A stretch of 38,679 nucleotides of DNA from an uncultured bacterium (GCA_900547155.1 URFH01000027.1:1-38679), one strand, 5' to 3'. Positions 1 through 8,784 are shown, counted from the stretch's first letter. Numbers and translations: made by a program. Notes: generated by a model not told the origin, from the sequence alone.

Positions 1-112
1 GTTCGCGTTGCTCACATTGAAAAATTACCCTCTCCCGTCTGGAGAGGGTTTAGCTAGATTCTCCCTCCCCGACTGGGAGAGGGCCGGGGCGGGGAGCGAT
101 AAAGGTAGTATT
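1..112 (-). repeat. Mosaic GC-rich intergenic repeat, partial copy at window edge
   Basis: Contains a CCCTCTCC/GGAGAGGG hairpin, the linker TTTAGCTAGATT and a CTCCCTCCCCGACTGGGAG hairpin ending in GGGGAGCGATAAA. The order is the reverse complement of the copies near 33.7 and 37.7 kb and the same as the copy at 19.5-19.7 kb, so this belongs to the same family and is cut by the window edge. It is clearly richer in G+C than the flanking sequence. No coding function is seen. Confidence 0.8.
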
Positions 113-151
113 TTGCATCATGAGATAAAATATTAAACAATTGTAAAATTT

Positions 152-183
152 TTGTTACCTTTTTTTATTTTTTTGTGTATAAT
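152..183 (+). promoter_or_regulatory. Candidate promoter of the FKG-motif gene
   Basis: A perfect -10 hexamer TATAAT lies at 178-183 in a very AT-rich stretch. Possible -35 elements are TTACCT at 155-160 (17-base spacer) or TTGTTA at 152-157. Transcription would start near 190, leaving about 56 bases of leader before the ATG at 246. No Shine-Dalgarno sequence is visible before that ATG. Confidence 0.45.
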
Positions 184-245
184 TAGCAAATAATTCTTTT
201 CTTAGAGTTTAAGCATGCACACAGATTGCATGAGCCAAACAAATT

Positions 246-1583
246 ATGATAATTAATAACACACTACATTCCACATACAAGGGTTCTCACCCCAACAGTC
301 CGAGGTTTAAAGGCCCGGGACAGGAGCACGGGCGAGTGTATAGCGGAGTGAGCCAGAATACGACTGTGCAAGAGTGTGACAAAATAAATGTGAATACAAG
401 TGCGAACAAAACGACCGCCGGAGAAAATCCGAGCGGTCGTTTGAGTTTTAAAGGCGGCGCAAAAGTCGGAACACAAATCGCTGAAAAACTCGCAAAAAAT
501 GGCGCATTTAACAAATTTTTGGATATTATTTCCTCAAATTCGCTCATTGCAGACGGAATTATTGCACTGTTTTTGACTTCGGTTCTGCGCCCGTTGTCGA
601 TTTTCATTATTCCGGCAAAAGATGAAGCCGAAAAGAAGAAAAACAACTCTCAGGTTGCTCACTCAATCGCTACCGGTATTCTGGGGCTGGGCATGACGTT
701 TGCAGTGGCCGAACCTTTAAAACGCGGTGTAATGAAAGTTATCAAAAACCCCGCAAAATACATGAAAACCGACGGCGCTTACACAAAAGAACGTGTTTTC
801 AAAGAAACAGCAACAAGACTTCATCAGCCTTTGTTCCTGCCAATCCGCGCAATGTTGACAATTGCCATTATTAAGCCGATTCTGAAAGGATTGGGGCTCA
901 ATAAAGCTCAAGATGAGCTTCCGCCGGCAACAAAAGCAAAAATCGAATACTCTATGATGAGTTTTAAAGGCGATGAAACTAATAACAAAGCATTCCAGAA
1001 CTTCGCAGGCGTTTCAGCAGCCATGGCAGCGGGCGCAGCAGCGAGAAATATTAACAATACCAAAAATTTCAAAGCAAATCCGTCGTTCAAAGGGCTTCCC
1101 GGAGCTGCCGTAACAGAGGGAATTGCTAAGGGCGTTGGAAAAATTGCCGACACAAACGGTTTTAGACGCTTTGTTAACTGGCTCGGCGAGAAAAAACAGT
1201 GGTTCCCGCACCTGATTGCCGCAGAAAGCCTTTTGCTTTCAGGTTTTTACATGCAGCAGACCGCGGCGTCCAAAAGAATTGAAAAAGACCAGAAACCCGC
1301 AATGATTATTAATCAGGGCATTACAGCAATTGCTTGTACTGCAGGCGCTTACATTATTGACGGAAAAGTTAACAAAATGCTCGACAAATTCAAAGTAATT
1401 TACAAAAAAGCAAATCCCCAAATGTCAGAAGAACTGCTCGCAAAACGTCAACAGGCCATCCGCCTTTTGGGCCCGCTGGTAATCTTTACAACCATTTACA
1501 GATTTGTCGGCCCTGTTATTTTAACGCCGGTTGCAAACTACATCAGCGAAAAACTCCCCAAAAAAGCGGACAAAGCGGCTTAA
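246..1583 (+). CDS. FKG-motif multi-pass membrane protein, unknown function
   Basis: The 445-aa product is not a family I can name. It carries four copies of FKG, each preceded by S or R (residues 21-23, 68-70, 240-242, 281-283), plus YKG at 11-13. The copies sit in Gly/Asn/Ser-rich, apparently flexible stretches. Hydrophobic segments follow at about 100-123, 142-158, 195-215, 250-266, 323-340, 352-370 and 408-435, so it is probably a multi-pass membrane protein. From memory, similar FKG/SFKG stretches recur near the N-termini of many hypothetical proteins of gut Melainabacteria; this cannot be checked here. The ATG at 246 has no clear ribosome-binding site. It is a single gene, convergent with the next one. 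The reading frame is certain; the function is unknown. Confidence 0.85.
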   Translation: MIINNTLHSTYKGSHPNSPRFKGPGQEHGRVYSGVSQNTTVQECDKINVNTSANKTTAGENPSGRLSFKGGAKVGTQIAEKLAKNGAFNKFLDIISSNSLIADGIIALFLTSVLRPLSIFIIPAKDEAEKKKNNSQVAHSIATGILGLGMTFAVAEPLKRGVMKVIKNPAKYMKTDGAYTKERVFKETATRLHQPLFLPIRAMLTIAIIKPILKGLGLNKAQDELPPATKAKIEYSMMSFKGDETNNKAFQNFAGVSAAMAAGAAARNINNTKNFKANPSFKGLPGAAVTEGIAKGVGKIADTNGFRRFVNWLGEKKQWFPHLIAAESLLLSGFYMQQTAASKRIEKDQKPAMIINQGITAIACTAGAYIIDGKVNKMLDKFKVIYKKANPQMSEELLAKRQQAIRLLGPLVIFTTIYRFVGPVILTPVANYISEKLPKKADKAA

Positions 1584-1623
1584 CTCAAGGGATTCGGGCA
1601 TTATATCAACATCCAAAAACGCT

Positions 1624-2022
1624 CTAGCGAACAGCGCAGTTTTTCTGTACAAATAAATCCGATGTTTTCATTGTCCACACGGAAATTCCGTACTTTTTCG
1701 CAACAGAGTTTACACGGGCGAGATATTTTTGGTCTTTTTTCGGGTTTTCCATAATCAGCACTATTCCGGGGGTTTTTCCGGTTACAATCGAATAATAGAG
1801 CGCCTGACCGATGGATTCCGCCCATTTTGGCGCAAAATCGAACTCAATTGCATGCGTTTTTGTCAGGCAGTCCACCCTTGCTTTATCAAAAAGGATAACC
1901 TCCTGAGTTCCGCCGTTTATTTTGCACCAGTGCTGCTGGTAGGTTTTTTCGGGATAGCAATGCGCGCCAAACGCGCAAAGTCCTGCCGCGTAAAAACACA
2001 GCAATGTCATAAATCTCTTCAT
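1624..2022 (-). CDS. Secreted small protein with a PD-(D/E)XK nuclease-like core
   Basis: This is a 132-aa protein with an N-terminal signal peptide (MKRFMTLLCFYAAGLCAFGA) followed by a compact domain. The segment RVDCLTKTHAIEFDF, then KWAESIGQALYYS, then a hydrophobic strand (GIVLIME), resembles the PD-(D/E)XK fold: an acidic residue, an E-x-(D/K) strand and a helix with conserved Gln. Here the second motif reads E-F-D rather than E-x-K. I recall related hypothetical proteins in proteobacteria with the same VDCLT...AIEFDF...GQALYY pattern, without an assigned function. It is transcribed convergently with the FKG gene and starts 98 bases from the likely rnpB promoter. Export to the periplasm is inferred from the signal peptide. 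Confidence 0.8.
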   Translation of the reverse strand: MKRFMTLLCFYAAGLCAFGAHCYPEKTYQQHWCKINGGTQEVILFDKARVDCLTKTHAIEFDFAPKWAESIGQALYYSIVTGKTPGIVLIMENPKKDQKYLARVNSVAKKYGISVWTMKTSDLFVQKNCAVR

Positions 2023-2095
2023 GTTACACCATTTTTATCGGTTCAATGATACTAAAATACGCTTCTTATGCCTATTCGACAGTCGGGTATATTGT

Positions 2096-2120
2096 ATTAC
2101 CCACCCGGGTAATTTTTATT
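2096..2120 (+). terminator. Possible terminator-like hairpin before rnpB
   Basis: ATTACCC and GGGTAAT form a 7-bp stem with a 4-base loop, followed by TTTTTATTT. This is the form of an intrinsic terminator on the + strand, but the only + strand gene upstream ends 500 bases away. The structure may instead insulate rnpB from upstream transcription or be an operator. Confidence 0.3.
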
Positions 2121-2149
2121 TGCACACCTGAGGTTTTTGATAGTAAAAT
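2120..2149 (+). promoter_or_regulatory. rnpB promoter
   Basis: TTGCAC at 2120-2125 and TAAAAT at 2144-2149 are separated by 18 bases. The predicted start, seven bases after the -10, is 2156, which matches the expected first paired base of helix P1 of RNase P RNA. That agreement supports both calls. Confidence 0.6.
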
Positions 2150-2155
2150 AGTTGA

Positions 2156-2494
2156 AAGAGCAGCCGGATAATCGCGCAAACCGCCGGTTTGTGAGGAAAG
2201 TCCGGGCATCCGAGGACAAATCGCCGGATAACGTCCGGTGCGGGCGACCGCGAGGATAGTGCCACAGAAATACACCGCCTATGTGCGAAAGCGCAGGTAA
2301 GGGTGCAATAGTGAGGTAAGAGCTCACCGGCGGTATTGAGAAATACCGTTCAGGTAAACCCCGATTGGATGCAAGATTGAACTAAAGGTTAAGGCTGTCC
2401 GCCGTCTTTAAACAAATCGCTAAAGCTCACGGGCAACCGTGCGCGCAGACAGATGATTATCTAAAACAGAACCCGGCTTACGGGCTGCTCTTTT
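2156..2494 (+). ncRNA. rnpB: RNase P RNA (type A-like)
   Basis: This is the catalytic RNA that removes 5' leaders from pre-tRNAs. The 5' end (GAGCAGCC) pairs with the 3' end (GGGCTGCTC, 2482-2490) to form P1. The conserved P4-side segment GAGGAAAGTCCGGGC lies near 2194, ACAGAAA follows, and the 3' conserved ACAGAACCCGGCTTACGGG is at about 2465-2483. A CGGGCAACCGTG stem-loop and GGTAAGGGTGCAA are also typical of bacterial type A RNAs. A T-run (2490-2495) directly follows P1 and can serve as terminator. The length of about 339 bases is normal. Confidence 0.93.
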
Positions 2495-2590
2495 TAATTT
2501 TATATTAGTCAGGAGCCAAAATCGGTGTTGGGACGATGGTAGTTGTTTGCTTTTCAGCCGGTGTGGGAAGCAGTTTTAAGATTGTTGATT

Positions 2591-2743
2591 TGTAGGGTGG
2601 GAAAAGTGAAACGGTTCCCACCGCAAGATTGTGCAAAAGTGTAAATTTCAGTTTTTTGTTATGGTTTAAAACCGCTCCCCATCCGCATTCGTACGCAATA
2701 CTGGCGTATTGCAACGACTGCTCCTTCCCCGAGTTGGGGAAGG
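2591..2743 (-). repeat. ~153-bp dispersed repeat unit, copy 1
   Basis: Starts with TGTAGGGTGGGAAAAGTGAA, contains GCATTCGTACGCAATACTGG followed by CGTATTGCAACGACTGCTCC, and ends in a CTTCCCCGAGTTGGGGAAGG hairpin. The same unit occurs at 8801-8952 (opposite orientation), 19347-19499 and 27282-27435. In one frame it encodes a peptide beginning MQYASIAYECGWGAV, but the copies differ by indels and stops and none has a plausible start site, so I treat it as non-coding DNA. Confidence 0.85.
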
Positions 2744-2789
2744 TTACGATAGGGAGTGATTTTGAGTTTTTTAAGCTAGTTTGGTGACT

Positions 2790-2866
2790 GCTCCCTCCCC
2801 CGCACGGACTCTGCCGAACAAACGATTAAGTATCGTTTGTGAGAGGGGGATGGGGTGGGGAGCGGT
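2790..2866. repeat. Mosaic GC-rich repeat with CAAACGAT hairpin
   Basis: CTCCCTCCCCC, then GACTCTGCCGA, then the inverted repeat ACAAACGAT/ATCGTTTGT, then GAGAGGGGGATGGGGTGGGGAGCGG. The reverse complement of this combination appears at about 12018-12074. Together with copy 1 it fills the 495-base space between rnpB and ilvD, in which I see no gene. Confidence 0.75.
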
Positions 2867-2946
2867 TTTAAGGCAGCTTGAATTGATTATTATTTGGATT
2901 CACCCGCATTTAGCATGAAAATTTCATAATAAACCAAAAATTGTTG

Positions 2947-2984
2947 TATAATAATCACAAACCCTCAAACACAAGGACAAAGGA
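2947..2984 (+). promoter_or_regulatory. ilvD -10 box and ribosome-binding site
   Basis: TATAAT at 2947-2952 is a perfect -10 element with no strong -35. AAAGGA at 2979-2984 is a Shine-Dalgarno sequence six bases from the ATG at 2991 and fixes that start. Confidence 0.55.
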
Positions 2985-2990
2985 AAGAAT

Positions 2991-4649
2991 ATGAGAAGCG
3001 ATAATGTTAAAAAAGGTATCCACAGAGCCCCGCACAGAGCGCTTTTGTACGCAACCGGCGTTTCAAAAGAGGGGATGAAACGTCCTTTTATCGGGATTGC
3101 AAGCTCCTTTTCCGACCTCGTGCCCGGACATGCCGGAATGCGCGATTTGGAGCGCCAGATTGAAAAAGGAATCCACTCGGGCGGCGGTCAGGCTTTCATT
3201 TTCGGCGTCCCTGCCGTTTGTGACGGAATCGCAATGGGGCATGAGGGCATGAAATATTCCCTGCCGTCACGCGATTTGATTGCTGACTGCGTTGAAACCG
3301 TTGCGTCAGCTCATCAGCTTGACGGGCTCGTGCTTTTGACAAACTGCGACAAAATCACACCGGGCATGCTTATTGCTGCAATGAGGCTCAATATTCCGGC
3401 AATCGTTGTCACAGCGGGCCCGATGATGGACGGTTGCAGCAAAAATGAAGTTTTAACAATGATTCGCGGCTCTTTTGAGGCAATCGGGAAATTTTCAAAC
3501 GGCGAAATCACAAAAGAACGCCTCACCGAGCTTGAAGACGAATGCTGCCCAGGCGCAGGCGCCTGTCAGGGGCTTTATACGGCGAACACAATGGCTTGCC
3601 TCACAGAAGTTATGGGCATGAGCCTGCCGTTCTGCGCTACTGCCGCGGCTGTTTCCGCTAAAAAACGCCGGATTGCTTTTGAATCAGGGCTAAAAGTTGT
3701 TGAACTTGTCGAAAAAAATATTACCCCCTCAAAAATCATCACGCGCGATTCAATGAGAAATGCAATTGCCGCTGATATGGCGCTCGGCGGGTCAACGAAT
3801 ACGATTTTGCACCTGCTTGCGATTGCAAATTCAGGTGAAATCGAGCTTTCTTTGGACGATTTTAACGAATTAAGCCACAAAATCCCGCAAATCATAAAAC
3901 TCGACCCGTCCGCGCTGCCGACAATGACTGATTTGCACAACGCAGGCGGAATTCCCGCTGTTCTCAAGACAATGTGGGGTCATACCGGCGAATTGAAAGA
4001 CACAAAGGGCGTTTCGGGCTTAAAAATCAGCGAAATCGCAAAAATGGCGTGGGCTGACAACAATGTCATAAAAACAATGGAAAATCCTATCACCTCAAAC
4101 CCCGGTCTGGCCGTACTTCGCGGAAATCTTGCTCCTGAGGGCGCGGTGATTAAAATTTCCGGCGTTTCGCCCAATTGTCTTGTTTTTGAGGGCAAAGCAA
4201 AGGTGTTCACCTCCGAAGAAGCAGCAATGGAGGCGATTGACAGGAATAAAATCGCTGCGGGCGATGTTGTGGTAATCACTTATGAGGGCCCGAAAGGCGG
4301 CCCGGGCATGCGTGAAATGCTTGCGCCGACTTCGATGATTGTCGGAAAAGGGCTCGGCGACAAAGTTGCGCTTATTACGGACGGGCGTTTTTCAGGCGGA
4401 ACGCGCGGGCTTTGCGTAGGGCATATTTGTCCGGAAGCGGCGATGGGCGGGCTCATCGGGCTTGTTAAGGACGGTGATTTGATAAAAATCAACATTCCGG
4501 AGCGAAAAATTGAGCTTTGCGTTGATGAAGCGGAGATTTCCGCAAGAAAAGCGGAATTCAAAGCGCCGGAGCCAAAAGAAAATAAAGGATATCTTGCGAA
4601 GTATGCTAAAATAGTACAGAGCGCAAGTTTAGGGGCGATTACGGGGTAG
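2991..4649 (+). CDS. ilvD: Dihydroxy-acid dehydratase
   Basis: This cytosolic enzyme dehydrates 2,3-dihydroxy-3-methyl acids to 2-oxo acids in the shared valine/isoleucine pathway and is also needed for pantothenate. The 552-aa product is full length. Signatures include [24 protein letters not shown] (Cys119), [10 protein letters not shown] (Cys185, 186, 192) and [13 protein letters not shown] near the C-terminus. The N-terminal motif is the VPGH form, as in E. coli IlvD, whose Fe-S cluster is oxygen-labile; this fits an anaerobe but does not prove it. The gene stands alone, without other ilv genes, flanked on both sides by GC-rich repeats. The start is set by the ribosome-binding site at 2979. 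Confidence 0.96.
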   Translation: MRSDNVKKGIHRAPHRALLYATGVSKEGMKRPFIGIASSFSDLVPGHAGMRDLERQIEKGIHSGGGQAFIFGVPAVCDGIAMGHEGMKYSLPSRDLIADCVETVASAHQLDGLVLLTNCDKITPGMLIAAMRLNIPAIVVTAGPMMDGCSKNEVLTMIRGSFEAIGKFSNGEITKERLTELEDECCPGAGACQGLYTANTMACLTEVMGMSLPFCATAAAVSAKKRRIAFESGLKVVELVEKNITPSKIITRDSMRNAIAADMALGGSTNTILHLLAIANSGEIELSLDDFNELSHKIPQIIKLDPSALPTMTDLHNAGGIPAVLKTMWGHTGELKDTKGVSGLKISEIAKMAWADNNVIKTMENPITSNPGLAVLRGNLAPEGAVIKISGVSPNCLVFEGKAKVFTSEEAAMEAIDRNKIAAGDVVVITYEGPKGGPGMREMLAPTSMIVGKGLGDKVALITDGRFSGGTRGLCVGHICPEAAMGGLIGLVKDGDLIKINIPERKIELCVDEAEISARKAEFKAPEPKENKGYLAKYAKIVQSASLGAITG

Positions 4650-4800
4650 CCCTCGCCTCTACTGGTTTTCCCTAACGGGATAGCCCTCACCCGCCCTCCG
4701 GGCACCCTCTCCCAGCGGAGAGGGAAGATAATTCAGAAATACTTAGGGGGAGGGAGTACACTCAGACCAAGGACTGGAAACGGGGCTGTGCCCCTAAACA
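4650..4800. repeat. Mosaic GC-rich repeat between ilvD and the YebC-family gene
   Basis: Contains CCCTCACCCGCCCTCCGGGC followed by ACCCTCTCCCAGCGGAGAGGG, matching the reverse complement of the block near 37.95 kb, and a GGGGC-TGT-GCCCC hairpin at 4782-4794. The latter is repeated at 17294-17306. It immediately abuts the ilvD stop codon and may act as its terminator. Confidence 0.75.
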
Positions 4801-4863
4801 AACACTAAAATCATGATAAAATAGCCATGGGCTCCCGCCCTATATGAAAAAAAGGAAAAATGT

Positions 4864-5616
4864 ATGTCAGGACACTCAAAATGGTCAACAATTAAACACA
4901 AAAAAGCGAAAGTCGATGCACAAAGAGGCGTGGCTTTTCAGAAATTTTCGATGGAAATCATCGTAGCGTCAAAACTCGGCGGCCCTGATCCGGCAGCGAA
5001 TTTCCGTTTAAGAACGGCGATTGAAAAGGCAAAAGCAGCCGGACTTCCGAACGACAACATCAAACGCGCAATCGAAAAAGGCTCCGGACAGGGCGCTTCT
5101 GAGAATTATGAAGAACTTGTCTATGAAGGATACGGCCCGGGCGGCGCGGCAATCATTGTCGAAGCCATGACCGACAACAGAAACCGCACTGCGGGCGATT
5201 TGCGCAGCAATTTCACAAAATTCGGCGGAAACATGGGCGAAACCGGCTGCGTAGGCTGGATGTTCAAGCAGGCAGGCGTAATTACCTTTGATAAAGAGGG
5301 CACAAACTACGAAAAGTTGTTTGAAGAAGCGATAAACGCCGGTGCTGAGGACTTTTTGGACGAAGAAGACGAATACAAGGTAATTACCGCGGTAGAAAAC
5401 TTCCAGATTGTGACAGAATCGCTTGAAAAATTAGGGTTCACGCACAAATCTGCCGAGCTTTCCAGACTTCCGGAGAACACAATCGAAGTAACAGACCCCG
5501 CAGTCGCAACCAGCCTTTTGAAGCTTATGGACAGGCTCGAGGAGCACAATGATGTGCAAAATGTTTACTCGAATTTTGATATTCCGGATGAAGTGATGGA
5601 GAAAGTTTCGCTGTAA
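4864..5616 (+). CDS. yebC: YebC/PmpR-family protein
   Basis: This is a 250-aa, full-length member of the YebC/TACO1 family. Bacterial members have been described both as DNA-binding transcription regulators and as ribosome-associated factors that help translate difficult sequences. The N-terminus [20 protein letters not shown] is the family signature. [22 protein letters not shown] (residues 47-68) and [21 protein letters not shown] follow as in all members. The start ATG at 4864 has AAAAGG about 10 bases upstream. In many bacteria it neighbours ruvC; here it stands alone between repeat blocks. Confidence 0.95.
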   Translation: MSGHSKWSTIKHKKAKVDAQRGVAFQKFSMEIIVASKLGGPDPAANFRLRTAIEKAKAAGLPNDNIKRAIEKGSGQGASENYEELVYEGYGPGGAAIIVEAMTDNRNRTAGDLRSNFTKFGGNMGETGCVGWMFKQAGVITFDKEGTNYEKLFEEAINAGAEDFLDEEDEYKVITAVENFQIVTESLEKLGFTHKSAELSRLPENTIEVTDPAVATSLLKLMDRLEEHNDVQNVYSNFDIPDEVMEKVSL

Positions 5617-5639
5617 GGTGAATTTGTCCACAATCGCTC

Positions 5640-5760
5640 TCCACCCCCTGCCCTAATCGGATTTTCCCCTCCGGGCAGGCGCTTGTTTTTCCCTAAAGGG
5701 AAAACCCTCACCCGTCCTGCGGGCACCCTCTCCTGATGGAAGAGGGAAATTTTTCAATGT
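5640..5760. repeat. Mosaic GC-rich repeat, diverged copy
   Basis: Contains CCCTAAAGGG, CCCTCACCCGTCCTGCGGGC and the hairpin CCCTCTCCTGATGGAAGAGGG, ending with AATTTTTCAATGTAAG, a diverged form of the AATTTTTCAATGTGAGC block at 33.78 and 37.76 kb. Confidence 0.7.
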
Positions 5761-5806
5761 AAGTTTTTTCGAGCATTAGAAAAATAAGCTCGAAAATCAT
5801 GAGAAA

Positions 5807-5878
5807 ATGGCTGAAGAAGCTTTGAATTTATTTCAAAAAATGGGAGTTAACGAAAGGCTCCGTTTAAATCCGTACTAA
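5807..5878 (+). pseudogene. Possible gene remnant or 23-aa peptide
   Basis: An ATG at 5807 opens a 23-codon frame (MAEEALNLFQKMGVNERLRL, then NPY and stop) whose last bases overlap the convergent exchanger stop. The composition is protein-like, but there is no ribosome-binding site and the frame is closed by a stop at 5777. It could be the tail of a gene whose body was replaced by the repeat upstream, or chance. Confidence 0.15.
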
Positions 5879-6888
5879 ACAAAAATCAACACCGCATACA
5901 ACGCATAAAAAGCCCCGCATGCAAGCAAAATCGCCGGAGAAACCCGTTTTTTGATTTTCAAATACCCCAGAAGCAGCAGGCTTGAGGCAAAAACAAGGGC
6001 AATATTAAGGATTGAGGTCTGATTAAAAACCCACGGGGTCAGAAGAATGCCGATTGAGGTCGGTATGCAGCTCTGGAAGACCATTGCGCCCGTGATATTG
6101 CCCAGCGCGAGCGTGTCTTTGGCGGATTTTGACCAGATGACGCTGTTGAACATTTCAGGGAGCTCTGTTGCCACAGGAGCGAGAAAAAGGCTCAAAATCA
6201 GCGGATTCAGATGAAAAACGTGCGAAAAATAGGTGATTTGTAAAACGAAAACATGAGAAAAGTAAATAAGCGCGCCAATTGCGAGGATTATTTGAATACC
6301 GATTACAAAAATGTTGTATTTTCTGAAAATCCGCTGAAAATAAAGCTCCTCAAGCTCGCAACCGCCCTCGATTTCACAGAGCGAACGATTTATTGTCCGA
6401 AAAACGTAAATTAAATAATAAGTCAGCAAAAAGGCTGCAATAAGGCATTTTACGGGATAATTTCCCACAAAACCCGCCAGAATGGCAACAGAATAGCTAA
6501 TTATGAAAAATCGCAGGTCACGAAAAACGATTTTGTAATCTGTTTTCATCGAAACAGCGCGGATTTTCATCCCTGAAAAAACCAGAACCGCAGCGCCCGT
6601 CACAAACATCGCCAGCGTTGAAAGCAGAAAAGGCGAGCCGAGAATCGCGCCGATTCCGATGTCCTGACCGGTGGAAATGCTTGTTTTTGAAAGATATGCG
6701 CCAAAAATTGCCACGAGCGGAACAATTGTTTCCGGCAAAGCCGTGCCGATTGCGGCGAGAATGCTTCCCACAGCGCCATCATTGAGATTGCAGGCTTTTC
6801 CGAGGTGTTCGATTGCGTTTGTGAACACAACGCAGGAGCCGACGATGGCGAAAAGCATTGCGATTAGGAGGATTGCGTGAATAAGCAT
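5875..6888 (-). CDS. CaCA-family sodium/calcium exchanger-like membrane protein
   Basis: The 337-aa polytopic protein has about 10 predicted transmembrane segments. The two inverted alpha repeats that form the ion-binding site in Ca2+/cation antiporters are visible: residues 41-60 (AAIGTALPETIVPLVA) and, in the second half, LAPVATELPEMFNSVIW. Both carry the key acidic residue after Pro, as in the family. It probably exchanges Ca2+ or a related cation for Na+ or H+ across the inner membrane; the substrate cannot be read from sequence. It is transcribed divergently from the DHH phosphoesterase, with only 59 bases between the start codons. Confidence 0.88.
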   Translation of the reverse strand: MLIHAILLIAMLFAIVGSCVVFTNAIEHLGKACNLNDGAVGSILAAIGTALPETIVPLVAIFGAYLSKTSISTGQDIGIGAILGSPFLLSTLAMFVTGAAVLVFSGMKIRAVSMKTDYKIVFRDLRFFIISYSVAILAGFVGNYPVKCLIAAFLLTYYLIYVFRTINRSLCEIEGGCELEELYFQRIFRKYNIFVIGIQIILAIGALIYFSHVFVLQITYFSHVFHLNPLILSLFLAPVATELPEMFNSVIWSKSAKDTLALGNITGAMVFQSCIPTSIGILLTPWVFNQTSILNIALVFASSLLLLGYLKIKKRVSPAILLACGAFYALYAVLIFV

Positions 6889-6918
6889 AATTAACCTTAA
6901 TTTCCGTTATTTTTGTTA

Positions 6919-6924
6919 TATAAT
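6919..6924 (+). promoter_or_regulatory. -10 box for the DHH phosphoesterase gene
   Basis: A TATAAT hexamer 23 bases before the ATG at 6948, within the 59-base AT-rich divergent spacer. No convincing -35 element or Shine-Dalgarno sequence is present. Confidence 0.4.
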
Positions 6925-6947
6925 TTTTTTATTAAAGAATAAAAATT

Positions 6948-7907
6948 ATGAATTATCAATTATTTACGGATACAATCGAAAAAGCAGAGAAAATCGTAAT
7001 TTTTTCACACGTAAACCCCGACGGCGACACGCTCGGGTCAATGCTTGCGCTTCATAACGTCCTCCGTGAGGAGTTTTCAAAGGATTCTACAATGGTCGTT
7101 GCGGGAAAAGTGCCCGATATTTACCATTTTTTGCCTGAAATAAAAAATGTTAAGCGCGCAGCAGAAATTCAAAACGAAAATTTCGACACTGCAATCGCAA
7201 TCGACATTGCCGCAAAAGACCGCATGACTGACGGTTTGAAAATTTTTGAATCCGCAAAAACCACGATGAATATTGACCATCACAAGACAAACAACGGTTA
7301 CGGCATGGTCAATTTTATCAATGCTGACGCTTCTTCTGCGGGTGAGGTGCTTTTTGACATTTTAAAAGAGCTCGGCATAAAAATTTCCCAAAATACCGCA
7401 ATCTGCCTTTACACATCGATTTTGACGGATACGGGCGGGTTCAGATTTGAAAACACTAAGGCCCAAACACTCCGAAAAGCTGCTGAATTGGTCGATTTGG
7501 GCGCAAATCCCGCTTCTATTTCAAGATTTTGTTACGAATCCAAGCCAAAGCCGATGGTTATGCTTCAGGCGTATTGCCTTGCCAATGCAGGGTTTGCAGC
7601 GGGTGAAAAAATCGCTTATGTAACCATTTCCAATGAAGATATGAAGCGTTTTAATGCTGAAAACGACCACACAGAGGGGATTGTGGAGGCTTTGAGGCAG
7701 ATTAACACAACAGAGGTATCGTTTGTTGCAAAAGAAGTTGACGAACAAACAACAAAAGTCAGCCTGCGCAGCAAAACCATTGATGTGAGCAGGGTTGCGT
7801 CCGTTTTCAACGGCGGCGGGCATACTTTTGCGGCGGGCTGCACAATCAAAAAACCGCTGGTTGTCGCAAAAAACAAGCTTCTTGAAGAAATAGAAAAATT
7901 GATGTAG
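6948..7907 (+). CDS. nrnA: DHH-family phosphoesterase (NrnA-type nano-RNase / pAp phosphatase)
   Basis: The 319-aa product is full length for NrnA. NrnA degrades 2-5-nt RNAs and in many bacteria also dephosphorylates 3'-phosphoadenosine 5'-phosphate. DHH domain metal ligands are seen in HVNPDGD (His21, Asp25, Asp27), Asp86 (AIDIA), DHH at 110-112, and the DTGG motif near residue 163. The C-terminal DHHA1 domain has the nucleotide-binding GGGH motif in FNGGGHTFAAGC. The next gene starts 16 bases downstream on the same strand, so the two are probably cotranscribed. The start ATG is the only good candidate, although the ribosome-binding site is weak. Confidence 0.92.
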   Translation: MNYQLFTDTIEKAEKIVIFSHVNPDGDTLGSMLALHNVLREEFSKDSTMVVAGKVPDIYHFLPEIKNVKRAAEIQNENFDTAIAIDIAAKDRMTDGLKIFESAKTTMNIDHHKTNNGYGMVNFINADASSAGEVLFDILKELGIKISQNTAICLYTSILTDTGGFRFENTKAQTLRKAAELVDLGANPASISRFCYESKPKPMVMLQAYCLANAGFAAGEKIAYVTISNEDMKRFNAENDHTEGIVEALRQINTTEVSFVAKEVDEQTTKVSLRSKTIDVSRVASVFNGGGHTFAAGCTIKKPLVVAKNKLLEEIEKLM

Positions 7908-7923
7908 GGCATTACGGATTTTT

Positions 7924-8784
7924 ATGGAAATAGTGAACAGTACAAAAAATTATCTTGTGAATCTCGTCAGGCGTGTTATTGTCGATGATTTTCTCGGCAT
8001 GGCTGCGGAGATGGGGTTCTGGTTTGCTATCGGGATTTTTCCGTTTATGCTTTTTGTGATGTCGTTTTTCGGCTGGCTCGGGAAAAAATCGCTAATGATG
8101 CCGATTATCCATTTTCTGGATTCAGTCGCCCCGAATCAGTCCGTGGGGCTGATAAAAGAGGTGCTCGAGGAGGTCGTAATTTTCCAAAAAGGCGGTCTTC
8201 TGGCGATTTTCGGGTTCGTAGTGACCGTGGCTCTTGCTTCTAATGCGATTTTCGTAATCATAAAAGGGCTGAATCGCGCGCTGGGCATAGAAGAATACAG
8301 AAATCTGATTGTTACAAGGATAATTTCGGTTTTAATGGTATTTATCAACGCTTTTGTGATGTTTATTTCCGTAAACCTCATTATTTTCGGCAAAATCATC
8401 CTCCAATTCCTTTTGAATTTCATCCACATGAGCGACAATTTCATAAATATCGTCATGATAACAAGATGGCCTGTTTCCTTTGTTGTGCTTTATTTTATGG
8501 CGTTTTTGAACTATTACATTTTGCCCGCAACAAGGGGGCATGAAAAAATCAAAAGCAAATCCTCCCTGCCGGGAACGCTGTTTTTCTGCGTATTCTGGCT
8601 TTTGGGCTCCTGGTGGTTTTCGGTTTATATTAACAATCTCAACACTTACAACCGCGTTTATGGGGCAATCGGGGCGTTTGCAATGCTTATGGTCTGGCTT
8701 TACTGGACGTCTTTGATTATGCTTATTGGCGGCGAGATTAATTCACAGGTTTATAAAAAGCTTGTTGGTGAGCAGGATAAATAA
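7924..8784 (+). CDS. YihY/BrkB-family inner-membrane protein
   Basis: The 286-aa protein has about six transmembrane helices. The N-terminal segment (AAEMGFWFAIGIFPFMLFVM) corresponds to the family's AAALAYYTLLSLFPLLL region. The final part, YGAIGAFAMLMVWLYWTSLI followed by GGEIN, is the strongest family signature. Members were once called ribonuclease BN or BrkB; that nuclease identity has been withdrawn and the function is unclear. It follows nrnA by 16 bases. The coding end runs directly into a repeat block. Confidence 0.88.
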   Translation: MEIVNSTKNYLVNLVRRVIVDDFLGMAAEMGFWFAIGIFPFMLFVMSFFGWLGKKSLMMPIIHFLDSVAPNQSVGLIKEVLEEVVIFQKGGLLAIFGFVVTVALASNAIFVIIKGLNRALGIEEYRNLIVTRIISVLMVFINAFVMFISVNLIIFGKIILQFLLNFIHMSDNFINIVMITRWPVSFVVLYFMAFLNYYILPATRGHEKIKSKSSLPGTLFFCVFWLLGSWWFSVYINNLNTYNRVYGAIGAFAMLMVWLYWTSLIMLIGGEINSQVYKKLVGEQDK

